A DNA stretch of 46,010 nt from Shewanella sp. Isolate13 (GCF_022398325.1 NZ_JAKEVD010000029.1:16208-62217), one strand, 5' to 3'; counted from the stretch's first letter, positions 1 to 8,225 are shown. The notes: generated by a model not told the origin, from the letters alone. Made by a program: numbers and translations.

Positions 1-212
1 CCCACCGCCGCAGGAATAACGCCGCAAGAACACAAAGGTAGAGGCGCACCCAGTACCGCTGCCTTAACTGTGGTTTTAATGCCGTGACCGCCAAGCTGCT
101 TTTGCATCCAGGCCATAGGCACGAACATTTTCAACATGCCAGCCAGTACTAGGCCGAGCAAAAGCCAGGGAGCTGACTCTAGAAACAGCTCAATAAAGTT
201 TTCTAATAACAT
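1..212 (-). CDS. SO_0444-type Cu/Zn efflux permease, N-terminal part
   Basis: Only the first 70 or so codons are inside the window; the gene runs off its left edge. The ATG is the complement of 210-212. The visible protein is very hydrophobic from the start (MLLENFIELFLESAPWLLLG), consistent with a first membrane segment, and then carries the motif PLPLCSCGVIPAA. That Cys-x-Cys-Gly motif is typical of the ArsP/YraQ-like permease family, which includes the SO_0444 Cu/Zn exporter. The gene starts 21 bases after the stop of the ZntR-like regulator on the same strand, so the two are probably one metal-responsive unit. Export of zinc or copper across the inner membrane is inferred from family and partner; substrate is not shown by the fragment. 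Confidence 0.85.
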   Translation of the reverse strand, partial: MLLENFIELFLESAPWLLLGLVLAGMLKMFVPMAWMQKQLGGHGIKTTVKAAVLGAPLPLCSCGVIPAAV

Positions 213-233
213 AACTACTTCTCACGTGTATTC

Positions 234-743
234 TTAAGTATTCGATTTAGTTGTCGATTTAGCATTCGCTCTGTCTGTGCAGCTTTTAGTGAACTGCTTT
301 TGATCATGAGCATGGGTGTCATTTTCACAGCGGATGCTGTCTGTATTTGATTCTAATGCTTCGAGTATTGAGCAATGCTCTGCGCTTTCAGGACCGCCAC
401 AGCAGGCTTGTGATAACCTTTGTAGAGACAATTGAAAATGATTCAGCTCTGCAATTTTAGCTTCGACATTCGCCAACTTATCATCAACCATGCCTTTTAC
501 ATCGGCGCAGGCCCAATTGGATTTATCGAGTTCAATCGACAGAAGTTCGGTGATCTCGGCAAGCGTAAAGCCCACCGCCTTGGCGCGCAGAATAAAACGC
601 AAGCGCTGGGCATCGGCCTCGGTATAGATGCGATAACCCGAATCGGTGCGTGAAGATGGCGCCAACAAACCGTGCTTCTCATAAAACCTTAGGGTGTCAG
701 CCTTAACTTCACACAGCTGCGCAAGCTCACCTATTCGATACAT
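234..743 (-). CDS. zntR: MerR-family Zn-responsive regulator (ZntR-like)
   Basis: A 169-residue MerR-family activator. The N-terminal winged helix-turn-helix begins MYRIGELAQLCEVKADTLRF and is followed by the long dimerisation helix and a C-terminal metal loop. I chose the start at 743 because MYRIGEL is the usual MerR/ZntR beginning; an upstream in-frame ATG would add 24 residues unlike the family. Cysteines lie at 79, 114, 115 and 124, the positions used by E. coli ZntR for zinc. Position 119, a histidine ligand in E. coli ZntR, is glutamate here, and a histidine sits at 123. The tail after about residue 135 is polar and extended. It is followed by the permease gene and preceded by a 20-base-spacer promoter at 842-873, so it probably activates its own operon. 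A sensor of another soft metal cannot be excluded. Confidence 0.9.
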   Translation of the reverse strand: MYRIGELAQLCEVKADTLRFYEKHGLLAPSSRTDSGYRIYTEADAQRLRFILRAKAVGFTLAEITELLSIELDKSNWACADVKGMVDDKLANVEAKIAELNHFQLSLQRLSQACCGGPESAEHCSILEALESNTDSIRCENDTHAHDQKQFTKSCTDRANAKSTTKSNT

Positions 744-841
744 GCCTAGCTCCAAATCAATCTTAAATTCAGTTTCCAACTCAAGCATTAACCAGCGATA
801 AAACCGACAAACCACAAGGCTTTTGTCACTGCAATGGCTAG

Positions 842-873
842 AGTATAAACCTTGGAGTTGTATCCAAGGTCAA
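842..873 (-). promoter_or_regulatory. MerR-type promoter/operator of zntR-permease
   Basis: Read on the minus strand there is a -35 TTGACC and a -10 TATACT separated by exactly 20 bases. The long spacer is the hallmark of promoters activated by MerR-family regulators through DNA untwisting. The spacer region holds a perfect 7-base inverted repeat, CCTTGGA and TCCAAGG, at 850-856 and 863-869. It lies about 100 bases upstream of the zntR start codon and has no better-placed target. Confidence 0.85.
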
Positions 874-1008
874 GAGTTATTCTGCGCTTAAATAAACAAG
901 AAAGCTTGTTCTGCTGAACGTATTGTGAAATCGCGCAGAAAAAAGCACCGCCGACTACAAATTTACGGTAAAATACGCGCGCCGTGACGAAAGGGTATAA
1001 AAATTGAG

Positions 1009-1070
1009 GGACTTTTGGAAAGCAGTGTAGGCCAATATGGCATGAGACTGTTCTGTTTTCCGAAAGATCC
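1009..1070 (+). promoter_or_regulatory. Structured 5' leader hairpin of purH
   Basis: The arms at 1009-1025 and 1053-1070 pair over 17 base pairs with two G-U pairs and one bulged A (1067). The loop holds a further short stem, GCCA at 1031-1034 with TGGC at 1038-1041. The hairpin ends 31 bases before the purH ATG and is followed by TTAAAAATAA, not a U-tract, so it is not a standard terminator. A 10-codon reading frame (1042-1074) lies inside the 3' half but has no convincing ribosome binding site. No PurR box is visible between 744 and 1101. I do not recognise a known riboswitch class; a leader controlling purH translation or mRNA stability is an inference. Confidence 0.5.
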
Positions 1071-1101
1071 TTAAAAATAACTACTGGACCCTGTACCTAC
1101 A

Positions 1102-2691
1102 ATGAATAATGCCAGACCTATTCGTCGCGCGCTGTTAAGCGTTTCAGATAAAACCGGAATCCTAGAGTTTGCACAAGCGCTGCATGCTCAAGGTGTTGAA
1201 CTACTTTCTACTGGTGGCACCGCACGCCTTCTGGCTGATAATGGTGTGCCTGTCATTGAAGTCTCAGATTATACTGGTCACCCAGAGATCATGGATGGCC
1301 GCGTTAAAACCCTGCACCCTAAAGTGCATGGCGGCATTTTAGCGCGTCGTGGTATCGACGAAATCGTAATGGAACAAAACAACATCAAACCTATCGACTT
1401 GGTTGCTGTTAACTTGTATCCGTTCGCAGCAACTGTAGCCGCAGAAGGCTGTACTCTTGCCGATGCTATCGAGAATATCGATATCGGCGGCCCAACTATG
1501 GTTCGCTCTACCGCTAAAAACCACAAAGACACCACTATCATAGTTAACGCTAACGACTACGGCCGCGTTATTGCAGAGATGCAAGCGAACGAAGGTAGCA
1601 CCACCCTTGAAACTCGCTTCGACTTAGCGATTGCCGCGTTTGAGCACACAGCTGCATACGATGGCATGATTGCTAACTACTTCGGCACCAAAGTTCCTGC
1701 ACACAGCAAGGACGAGTGTCATGAAGACTCTAAGTTCCCACGCACCTACAACACTCAGTTGGTTAAGAAGCAAGACTTGCGTTATGGCGAAAACAGCCAT
1801 CAGACTGCCGCTTTCTACGTTGACACTAACCTTGATGAAGCCTCTGTTGCCACAGCGGTACAGTTGCAAGGTAAGGCGCTTTCATACAACAACATAGCCG
1901 ATACCGACTCAGCGCTTGAGTGCGTAAAAGAGTTCGACGAACCAGCTTGTGTGATCGTTAAGCACGCTAACCCATGCGGCGTAGCGATTGGCGAAAATCT
2001 ACTTGAAGCTTACAACCGTGCATTCCAAACTGACCCTACCTCAGCTTTCGGTGGCATCATTGCCTTTAACGGCGAGTTAGATGCAGCAACGGCTAGTGCA
2101 ATTGTTGAGCGCCAGTTTGTTGAGGTGATCATTGCTCCTAAAGTTAGCCAAGCAGCACGCGACGTTGTTGCCGCTAAGGCAAACGTACGCTTACTCGAGT
2201 GTGGTCAATGGACGAGCAAGACCACCAGCCTAGATTACAAGCGTGTAAACGGTGGCCTATTACTACAAGATCGCGACCAAGGCATGGTTGGCCTAGACGA
2301 GGTTAAGGTGGTTTCTAAGCGTCAGCCAACTGCTGATGAGATGAAAGACTTAATGTTCTGCTGGAAGGTTGCTAAGTTTGTTAAATCAAACGCTATCGTT
2401 TACGCCAAGAACAGCATGACTATCGGTGTCGGCGCAGGCCAAATGAGCCGAGTTTATAGTGCCAAAGTTGCCGGTATCAAAGCCGCTGACGAAGGTCTAG
2501 ATGTACAAAACTCAGTGATGGCATCAGACGCGTTCTTCCCATTCCGTGATGGTATCGATGCCGCAGCAGAAGCAGGCATCAGCTGTATCATCCAGCCAGG
2601 CGGCTCAATCCGCGATGAAGAGATCATCGCAGCAGCAGATGAGCACGGCATGGCAATGGTATTTACCGGCATGCGCCACTTCCGTCATTAA
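1102..2691 (+). CDS. purH: Bifunctional AICAR formyltransferase / IMP cyclohydrolase
   Basis: PurH catalyses the last two steps of de novo purine synthesis: formyl transfer from 10-formyl-THF to AICAR, then ring closure to IMP. At 529 residues it has the normal family length. The N-terminal MGS-like cyclohydrolase domain opens with RRALLSVSDKTGILEFA and STGGTA and includes the signature VSDYTGHPEIMDGRVKTLHP. The transformylase domain follows from about residue 200, with LRYGENSHQ and the catalytic Lys-His in VIVKHANPCG. It ends normally in MVFTGMRHFRH. It is transcribed ahead of purD with a 208-base gap, the usual purHD order. The long structured leader upstream suggests post-transcriptional control. 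Identity is secure. Confidence 0.98.
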   Translation: MNNARPIRRALLSVSDKTGILEFAQALHAQGVELLSTGGTARLLADNGVPVIEVSDYTGHPEIMDGRVKTLHPKVHGGILARRGIDEIVMEQNNIKPIDLVAVNLYPFAATVAAEGCTLADAIENIDIGGPTMVRSTAKNHKDTTIIVNANDYGRVIAEMQANEGSTTLETRFDLAIAAFEHTAAYDGMIANYFGTKVPAHSKDECHEDSKFPRTYNTQLVKKQDLRYGENSHQTAAFYVDTNLDEASVATAVQLQGKALSYNNIADTDSALECVKEFDEPACVIVKHANPCGVAIGENLLEAYNRAFQTDPTSAFGGIIAFNGELDAATASAIVERQFVEVIIAPKVSQAARDVVAAKANVRLLECGQWTSKTTSLDYKRVNGGLLLQDRDQGMVGLDEVKVVSKRQPTADEMKDLMFCWKVAKFVKSNAIVYAKNSMTIGVGAGQMSRVYSAKVAGIKAADEGLDVQNSVMASDAFFPFRDGIDAAAEAGISCIIQPGGSIRDEEIIAAADEHGMAMVFTGMRHFRH

Positions 2692-2705
2692 TTTATATGA
2701 AGCTT

Positions 2706-2733
2706 TAGGTTTTAGATCCTAGGTCCTAGGACC
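2706..2733. repeat. Degenerate four-unit heptamer array
   Basis: Four adjacent 7-base units, TAGGTTT TAGATCC TAGGTCC TAGGACC, lie between purH and purD. They are variants of the TAGGTTC unit that is repeated about 15 times at 16434-16539. The last units also form a perfect 14-base palindrome, AGGTCCTAGGACCT (2721-2734). Confidence 0.6.
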
Positions 2734-2899
2734 TGCACTTTGCCCCAAGCTTCTAAAAATTGATTTTTAACGTTTAGAGCAAGCCATTTTTTCTAGGTCA
2801 AAGAAAGCACGCGCAGATTCTTGTTGGTAAAAAATGCCAATACGTGAGCATGCTTGATGCAGAGATAGGAAGAATGGCGCAGCTATAAAAGGTAAAGAT

Positions 2900-4201
2900 A
2901 TGAAAGTATTGATTATAGGTGGCGGCGGTCGCGAACATGCATTGGCATGGAAGGCTGCGCAATCTGAGCAAGTAAAAACTGTCTTTGTTGCCCCGGGTAA
3001 CGCTGGCACCGCATTAGAGCCAAAGCTTGAAAACGTAGCGATTAACGTTGAAGAGATCTCGGCATTAGTGGCATTTGCGACAGAGCAAAAAGTCGCTATC
3101 ACCATTGTTGGCCCTGAAGTGCCATTAGCACTTGGCGTTGTCGATGCCTTTAACGAAGCAGGCCTACCTATCTTTGGCCCAACTAAAGGCGCCGCGCAGC
3201 TTGAGTCGTCTAAAGCCTTCACCAAAGACTTCCTAGCACGTCACAACATTCCTACTGCGGCTTACTCAAACTTTACCGAGATTGAACCCGCTAAAGCTTA
3301 TGTGACTCAAGTGACGGCGACTACGGGTTTCCCTATCGTGATTAAGGCCGATGGCCTAGCGGCGGGTAAAGGCGTGATCATCGCAGCCGATCAAAGTGAA
3401 GCGGATGCGGCTATCGAAGATATGCTAGCAGGCAATAAGTTTGGTGAAGCGGGTTCTCGCGTGGTTATCGAAGAGTTCCTAAAAGGCGAAGAAGCCAGCT
3501 TTATCGTAATGGTAGACGGTAAGAACATTCTTGCTATGGCCACCAGCCAAGACCATAAAGCACGTGATAATGGCGATCATGGCCCAAACACTGGTGGTAT
3601 GGGTGCTTACTCGCCTGCCCCCGTCGTTACCCAAGCGGTTCACGATTGGACCATTGAACATGTGATCCGCCCAACTGTTGATGGCATGGCGGCTGAAGGC
3701 AATGTTTACACTGGTTTCTTATACGCTGGCTTGATGATTGCACCAGATGGCAGCGCCAAAGTACTTGAGTACAACTGCCGCTTTGGCGACCCTGAAACTC
3801 AGCCAATCATGATGCGTCTTAAGTCTGATCTGGTCGAGCTGTGCCTAGCCTCGACTCGCGGCGAGCTTGACCAGGTCACCGCCGAGTTCGATGCCCGCGC
3901 AGCTGTAGGTGTGGTTCTCGCTGCAGGCGGTTACCCGGATGCGTACCGCAAGCACGATGTGATTGACGGCCTATCTTTAGGTAATAACGACGCTAAAGTG
4001 TTCCATGCGGGTACTAGCATGAAAGACGGTCATGTTGTCACTAACGGCGGCCGCGTATTATGCGCAACGGCACTGGGCAACACAGTGACTGAAGCGCAAC
4101 AATCTGCGTACGCCTTAGTCGATGCGATTCACTGGGATGATGTCTACTTTAGAACCGACATCGCTTACCGCGCTATTGCCCGTGAAAACGGCGAAGGCTA
4201 A
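2900..4201 (+). CDS. purD: Phosphoribosylamine--glycine ligase (GAR synthetase)
   Basis: PurD joins phosphoribosylamine and glycine using ATP, the second step of purine synthesis. The 433-residue protein starts MKVLIIGGGGREHALAWK, the expected N-domain Rossmann-like motif. ATP-grasp residues are visible in FPIVIKADGLAAGKGV and in the SQDHKARDNGDHGPNTGGMG segment, and the metal-binding end of the ATP-grasp fold in EYNCRFGDPETQ. Length and motifs are standard. The start has AAAGGTAAAG upstream. The gene follows purH on the same strand and ends just before a strong terminator. Unusually, its last codons and the terminator are repeated 150 bases downstream, in a slightly different version. Confidence 0.98.
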   Translation: MKVLIIGGGGREHALAWKAAQSEQVKTVFVAPGNAGTALEPKLENVAINVEEISALVAFATEQKVAITIVGPEVPLALGVVDAFNEAGLPIFGPTKGAAQLESSKAFTKDFLARHNIPTAAYSNFTEIEPAKAYVTQVTATTGFPIVIKADGLAAGKGVIIAADQSEADAAIEDMLAGNKFGEAGSRVVIEEFLKGEEASFIVMVDGKNILAMATSQDHKARDNGDHGPNTGGMGAYSPAPVVTQAVHDWTIEHVIRPTVDGMAAEGNVYTGFLYAGLMIAPDGSAKVLEYNCRFGDPETQPIMMRLKSDLVELCLASTRGELDQVTAEFDARAAVGVVLAAGGYPDAYRKHDVIDGLSLGNNDAKVFHAGTSMKDGHVVTNGGRVLCATALGNTVTEAQQSAYALVDAIHWDDVYFRTDIAYRAIARENGEG

Positions 4202-4221
4202 CTCAGCCTCTGTTCTAGCTT

Positions 4222-4249
4222 AAAAGCCCTGTTAATTCAGGGCTTTTTT
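4222..4249 (+). terminator. Intrinsic terminator of purHD (copy 1)
   Basis: AAAAGCCCTG (4222-4231) pairs with CAGGGCTTTT, six bases apart, followed by a run of T. It lies 20 bases after the purD stop codon. Confidence 0.9.
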
Positions 4250-4310
4250 ATGCCTGTCACATAATGACTCATACGCTAAAATAACTAGGATGCCCCCGTC
4301 ATAACTCAGC

Positions 4311-4367
4311 GACACCGCTTACCGTGCGATTGCCTGTGAAAAAGCCCGCGAAAACGGCGAAGGCTAA
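4311..4367 (+). pseudogene. Duplicated remnant of the purD 3' end
   Basis: These 57 bases read DTAYRAIACEKARENGEG followed by TAA, matching the purD C-terminus DIAYRAIARENGEG but with four extra residues (12 bases). The similarity continues through the next 59 bases, which repeat the post-purD region including its terminator. There is no start codon or ribosome binding site, so it is not an expressed gene. It is most simply a leftover from recombination with a diverged purD allele or an old tandem duplication. Confidence 0.85.
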
Positions 4368-4387
4368 CTCCGCCTCAGTTCTAGCTT

Positions 4388-4415
4388 AAAAGCCCTGTTA
4401 ACCCAGGGCTTTTTT
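4388..4415 (+). terminator. Second purD-type terminator (copy 2)
   Basis: AAAAGCCCTG and CAGGGCTTTTTT form the same stem as at 4222-4249, with a different loop (TTAACC). It is part of the duplicated purD tail and gives two terminators in tandem. Confidence 0.85.
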
Positions 4416-4452
4416 ATACCTGTCATTCGCCTTAAACATAAGAAACCAAAAA

Positions 4453-4477
4453 TGCGAGATAGGTCGCACTTTTTTTT
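4453..4477 (+). terminator. Terminator-like hairpin before the lipoprotein gene
   Basis: TGCGA and TCGCA flank a 6-base loop and are followed by C and a run of eight T. No gene is seen between the purD remnant and this hairpin, so it may mark a small untranslated transcript or simply add read-through protection. The remaining bases to 4710 are AT-rich, with no other feature I can support. Confidence 0.5.
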
Positions 4478-4710
4478 AAATGCAAATTACCTGCATAAAA
4501 GCCCTTTCACAATATGGGGATATTTGGCGCTTTTTGGTATCTTTCAACAACTAAGCTAAAACATTGTTTTTATATGCGGCTTTTATCTCGCATACAAAAT
4601 TTATAACCAGATAACTTCAATTAATTAGCAGCAAACAAAAACCTCCAACCCAATTGCAGCACATTTATCACACCCGTATACTCCCGCTTCAATTTTAAGC
4701 TGGAGGCGTT

Positions 4711-7701
4711 ATGAAGTACCTAAGTCTGTTGTTGCTGTTCTTACTTACCGCATGTGGAGGTGGAGAGTCTGATTCAACAGAGTCACAGAAAGAACCTCAT
4801 CCAATATTGAAAGCGGCTGATATCAAACAGCAGTTTTCACCAAACATCGCTATCACTCCAAATATCGAGGGCACGTTAGGCAGCATCAGTTATCGCCTAG
4901 CTGATAGCGCGGCAGATGACGTGGTACAGATCTCAGCAGATAAGCGTAGCCTAACAATACTCAATTCGGGTCGCACCGAACTCATCGCGACCGATCCCGG
5001 TAACGAGCAATACCTCTCAGCTAGCACCCGCTTCACCGTCACTATCGAAAAAGCCCCCCGCCTCCCTCTTGTTACCAATGACCTCAGCCTCCCCTATCAA
5101 GAAGCTGCACGCCATCAAGCCAGCGTAAATGGTGCGCTTGGTAAGGTAGAATATGAGCTTGCCTCAGATCAGAGCGACCAGGTCGTGCTGATTGAACGTG
5201 GCGGAGAGTTCCTTGTTTGGGGCAGCGGCAGTGTACTTATTGATGTCACCGATGATGGTGGCCGCAACTATCAGGCTGATACCCAGCAATTTAAGATCAC
5301 GATAGAGACGGCTCAAACCGAGTTTGCTCAATTCAGTGATGTAATAGATAAACCTTTTCTATTGGGGGCGAAACTGCTCCCCGTGTACAGCGGAACGCCA
5401 ACGCAGAGCATTCACTACGCTCTAGTCGATGGCGCGAATACAGACGTAGTGCAGATAGATGAAGCCAGCGGTGAGATGCTTATCATTGGTGCAGGCGAAA
5501 CAGAGGTTCAAGTAATACAAAATGCCCCACAGCACCACGACATAGTTGCGCCTCAAATATTTAAAGTGCAGATCAACCGTGCCAAAAACCTTGCATTACA
5601 AGCCGCAGATCTTACGACCACTTATGATGAGGATGCCCAACAAACAATTCAGGTAATCGGCTCTCAAGGGAAGCTCTCTTTTAGCCTCTCTGAGAACGCG
5701 CCCTCCCAAGTCATCGATATTATTGATGCAGAGAAAGGCCTTATTAGCTTTGCCGGAATCGGAACAACACAAGTAATCATTAGTGACAGCGGTAACAAAA
5801 ACTATCTACCTGAGAGTCTCTCAATCAATGTTGAGGTCATACGAATCGATTCTGACTCTTTAGACAGTTTAGATATTCAGGCCCGCTATCAGAAGAGCCA
5901 AGTCATTCAGCCTCAAGTGATAGGTGGCCATGGAGAACTAGCCTATACCTTGGCCAATGACAGCCCAACAGATGTCATAGCAATTGATGCAAAAACTGGC
6001 GCGATGACGGTGTTAAAACCTGGCATGGTGGAAGTCATCGTTAGCGATGATGGTGGAGAGTTTTGGGCTAGCCAACAGCAAAAATTTACCGTCACTATTG
6101 ATAAACAAACCAACAACGAGTTGATTTTAACCAACACCCGCATCGACTATGCAGAGAGTGCCGTCTTCAGCCCCATTGTGTTAAATAGCAAAGGTGATGT
6201 GAGCTTTAACATCGATGATGGTGACGCTGTATTCAAGCAAGATGCCGAGACAGGTGTGATTGGCATAATCGGCGCAGGTCGGGGCTGGTTAACAGCGGTT
6301 GATTCGGGAAATGACTATTTCGCTCCTGCTACAGAGCGGTTTTATGTCGATGTCTCTCCCCTGTATGGCACCCTATCTATTGCTCCGGTTCGTACAAGCT
6401 ACTCAGCAGGAAGAACGCTTGATATCCCTATTTCAGGCAGTATTGGCGAACTCGAATGGCAATTTAAACACGGCCAAAATGATGTCATCACCATTAATGA
6501 AGCCGCGCGCACCTTCACCATCAATAATGCAGGCTCAGCAACCTTCATAGTGACAGATAAAGGCGATGCAGGGCATGTATCTCAAAAGGTCGAATTTACC
6601 GTTGTTATCGATAAAGCAGCGGAAAATTCCGAGCTCGAACTTTCAACTTCGTTGCTCAATACACAATTTGCCGATGGAGCGACACTTGCGTCTCCAACTA
6701 TAAACGGGCGAGGGGTAGACAGTGAAATTAGCTACTACAGCGACCTGCAAACCAGCCATATTGCCAGCATAGATCCAGTAAGCGGTATGCTAAGCATTAA
6801 TGGAGCCGGTCTTACGCAAGTTAGCGTGATAGAGCAAAGTAGGAACTTCGAACGTACTGTGCGTCAGTTCAATGTGAATATTGAAAAGGCCAAGCATCCC
6901 GGTCTAGCCTTAGAGACCAATATTCTAAATGTCGCGTTTTACCCTGACCGTGTTATTAAGGCTCCGGCTGCAAGAAATCAGTTCGGTAAGCTGAACTATG
7001 AGCTTGAAACTGTCGTCTCACCTGAGCTTGCCGAGTTAGCGCCCAATGGTGAGATCACGATACATACCTACCCTAAATCTCGAGAGAATAACTACTTGGG
7101 TATCGTTGTAACTGACGACGGTGGACAAAATTATCAGTCTTCATCGGCGACCTATAAACTGTTTATCTCAGAAATTGAGGCGGGGTTAGGTGAGGAAGCC
7201 AGTGTCGATTTTAATGGAACAGACTTGCAAATAGTCTCTCCTGTTGAGATCGCTGCCAATGAAGTTTCATACTTCACAGCCTTTGGTGCAAGAGGCGAAT
7301 TAACCGATCAGCCTGGCGATGAAAATAGCGGTGGCTACTCAACCATGGTCGCTCAAGTCTGTAAAGATCCTATCAATATAAAGGATTGCACCTTAGTCAC
7401 GTTAAGGCTGCAAAAAACCAGTCATTGTAGTGATGGTAGTCAAGTCGCCTTGCCTATCAGCTCTAAAACCGTCTATACCTGTCCGGGATTGAGCCAGCCT
7501 ATTAGCTCTGAGGTGACGATTAGCCTCAACAAAGAAGATGCCTTTAATGCTTGGTTCACTGAGTCTGGTCGCTACCAGACAAGCTCACCAATTGTGCTGG
7601 TGCACTTTGCCAAACCTTATCGTAGCGGCGGAGTCATTGAAGCTGGAGATATTCAAGCTAGTGCTTGGTGGTTAATCAACCTTGATCTAACAAACCATTA
7701 G
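4711..7701 (+). CDS. Large repeat-built lipoprotein, unknown function
   Basis: A 996-residue exported lipoprotein. The lipoprotein signal is MKYLSLLLLFLLTACGGG, with Cys15 as the predicted lipidated residue, followed by an acidic linker. From about residue 33 to 820 there are nine diverged repeats of roughly 83-95 residues. Each runs through a short G-x-L/I-x-Y/F-x-L strand, then V-x-x-I-D/E, an A-x-G-x-M/L-x-I-x-G-x-G segment, D-x-G-x-x-x-Y, and ends F-x-V-x-I-x-K-A. This looks like a string of beta-sandwich (Ig- or cadherin-like) modules. The last 170 residues differ and contain four cysteines. GGAGG sits just before the ATG. It stands alone between terminators. An adhesin or envelope structural role is inference; no enzyme motif is visible. 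Confidence 0.8.
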   Translation: MKYLSLLLLFLLTACGGGESDSTESQKEPHPILKAADIKQQFSPNIAITPNIEGTLGSISYRLADSAADDVVQISADKRSLTILNSGRTELIATDPGNEQYLSASTRFTVTIEKAPRLPLVTNDLSLPYQEAARHQASVNGALGKVEYELASDQSDQVVLIERGGEFLVWGSGSVLIDVTDDGGRNYQADTQQFKITIETAQTEFAQFSDVIDKPFLLGAKLLPVYSGTPTQSIHYALVDGANTDVVQIDEASGEMLIIGAGETEVQVIQNAPQHHDIVAPQIFKVQINRAKNLALQAADLTTTYDEDAQQTIQVIGSQGKLSFSLSENAPSQVIDIIDAEKGLISFAGIGTTQVIISDSGNKNYLPESLSINVEVIRIDSDSLDSLDIQARYQKSQVIQPQVIGGHGELAYTLANDSPTDVIAIDAKTGAMTVLKPGMVEVIVSDDGGEFWASQQQKFTVTIDKQTNNELILTNTRIDYAESAVFSPIVLNSKGDVSFNIDDGDAVFKQDAETGVIGIIGAGRGWLTAVDSGNDYFAPATERFYVDVSPLYGTLSIAPVRTSYSAGRTLDIPISGSIGELEWQFKHGQNDVITINEAARTFTINNAGSATFIVTDKGDAGHVSQKVEFTVVIDKAAENSELELSTSLLNTQFADGATLASPTINGRGVDSEISYYSDLQTSHIASIDPVSGMLSINGAGLTQVSVIEQSRNFERTVRQFNVNIEKAKHPGLALETNILNVAFYPDRVIKAPAARNQFGKLNYELETVVSPELAELAPNGEITIHTYPKSRENNYLGIVVTDDGGQNYQSSSATYKLFISEIEAGLGEEASVDFNGTDLQIVSPVEIAANEVSYFTAFGARGELTDQPGDENSGGYSTMVAQVCKDPINIKDCTLVTLRLQKTSHCSDGSQVALPISSKTVYTCPGLSQPISSEVTISLNKEDAFNAWFTESGRYQTSSPIVLVHFAKPYRSGGVIEAGDIQASAWWLINLDLTNH

Positions 7702-7710
7702 CTATCCAGA

Positions 7711-7734
7711 AGCCCAGTTAATACTGGGCTTTTT
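7711..7734 (+). terminator. Terminator of the repeat lipoprotein gene
   Basis: AGCCCAGT and ACTGGGCT form a perfect 8-base stem around TAAT and are followed by TTTTAT. It begins 9 bases after the stop codon. Confidence 0.85.
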
Positions 7735-7821
7735 ATGACGGCATTTGCTAGCAGCCTCTCTAGTTCTCACTGACTGGAGCTCACTGACCAGCTATCGCTA
7801 TCATCAAGCGAATAACCATTT

Positions 7822-7837
7822 TGTGATCTAGTTAACA
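7822..7837. promoter_or_regulatory. Candidate CRP site
   Basis: TGTGATCTAGTTAACA matches 14 of 16 positions of the symmetric CRP core TGTGA-N6-TCACA (using the TCTAGA-type centre). It lies about 120 bases upstream of the small gene at 7957. Position and match are suggestive only. Confidence 0.4.
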
Positions 7838-7956
7838 CAAGTTCATAGTTTGAAAGCGCATTCTAAACCAAACAGCAACTAGGCTCATTCGGTTAGAAAT
7901 GAGTGATATGTGCTAAAAAGTTTTAAATAATTAAACTTAAATATCAGGGGTTAACC

Positions 7957-8175
7957 ATGAAATATTCAGTTGGCGATCTTATCTATCAGGGCGAAACATC
8001 AGGTGTTCATAATTGGGATACTCTCTCTGGCTCCTCTTTTTATTGGCATCCAGACTGGCTGCATATTGCCGAAGATATGACGGGTCATAACGCCACCGCT
8101 CATATTGAACCTTCAGCAGAAAAAGCGACCAAAGCCGAAGCGGCAGAAGCAATCGTTAAACACCTAAACAAGTAG
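7957..8175 (+). CDS. Small protein of unknown function (72 aa)
   Basis: I do not recognise this protein. It is 72 residues, begins MKYSVGDLIYQGETSG, has an aromatic middle (SSFYWHPDWLHIAED) and an alanine/glutamate/lysine-rich probable helix at the end (AEKATKAEAAEAIVKHLNK). There is no signal peptide or membrane segment, so it is probably cytosolic. The ribosome binding site CAGGGG precedes the ATG with a good spacing, and a CRP-like site lies about 120 bases upstream. It faces the convergent dehydrogenase gene. Codon use and a clean reading frame with a good start site support a real gene. Confidence 0.7.
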   Translation: MKYSVGDLIYQGETSGVHNWDTLSGSSFYWHPDWLHIAEDMTGHNATAHIEPSAEKATKAEAAEAIVKHLNK

Positions 8176-8225
8176 CCTATACTCAAGTTAGATAGACTAA
8201 ACGTTCGCTTACCAAGGGTCGCAAG

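Noticed and set aside
744..1101. Search for a PurR operator upstream of purH
   Set aside because: No sequence close to ACGCAAACGTTTGCGT was found, so no operator is annotated.
2767..3225. Open frame on the minus strand, 152 codons, over the start of purD
   Set aside because: It is antisense to the unmistakable purD N-terminal motifs and has no known domain; a shadow of coding-strand codon use.
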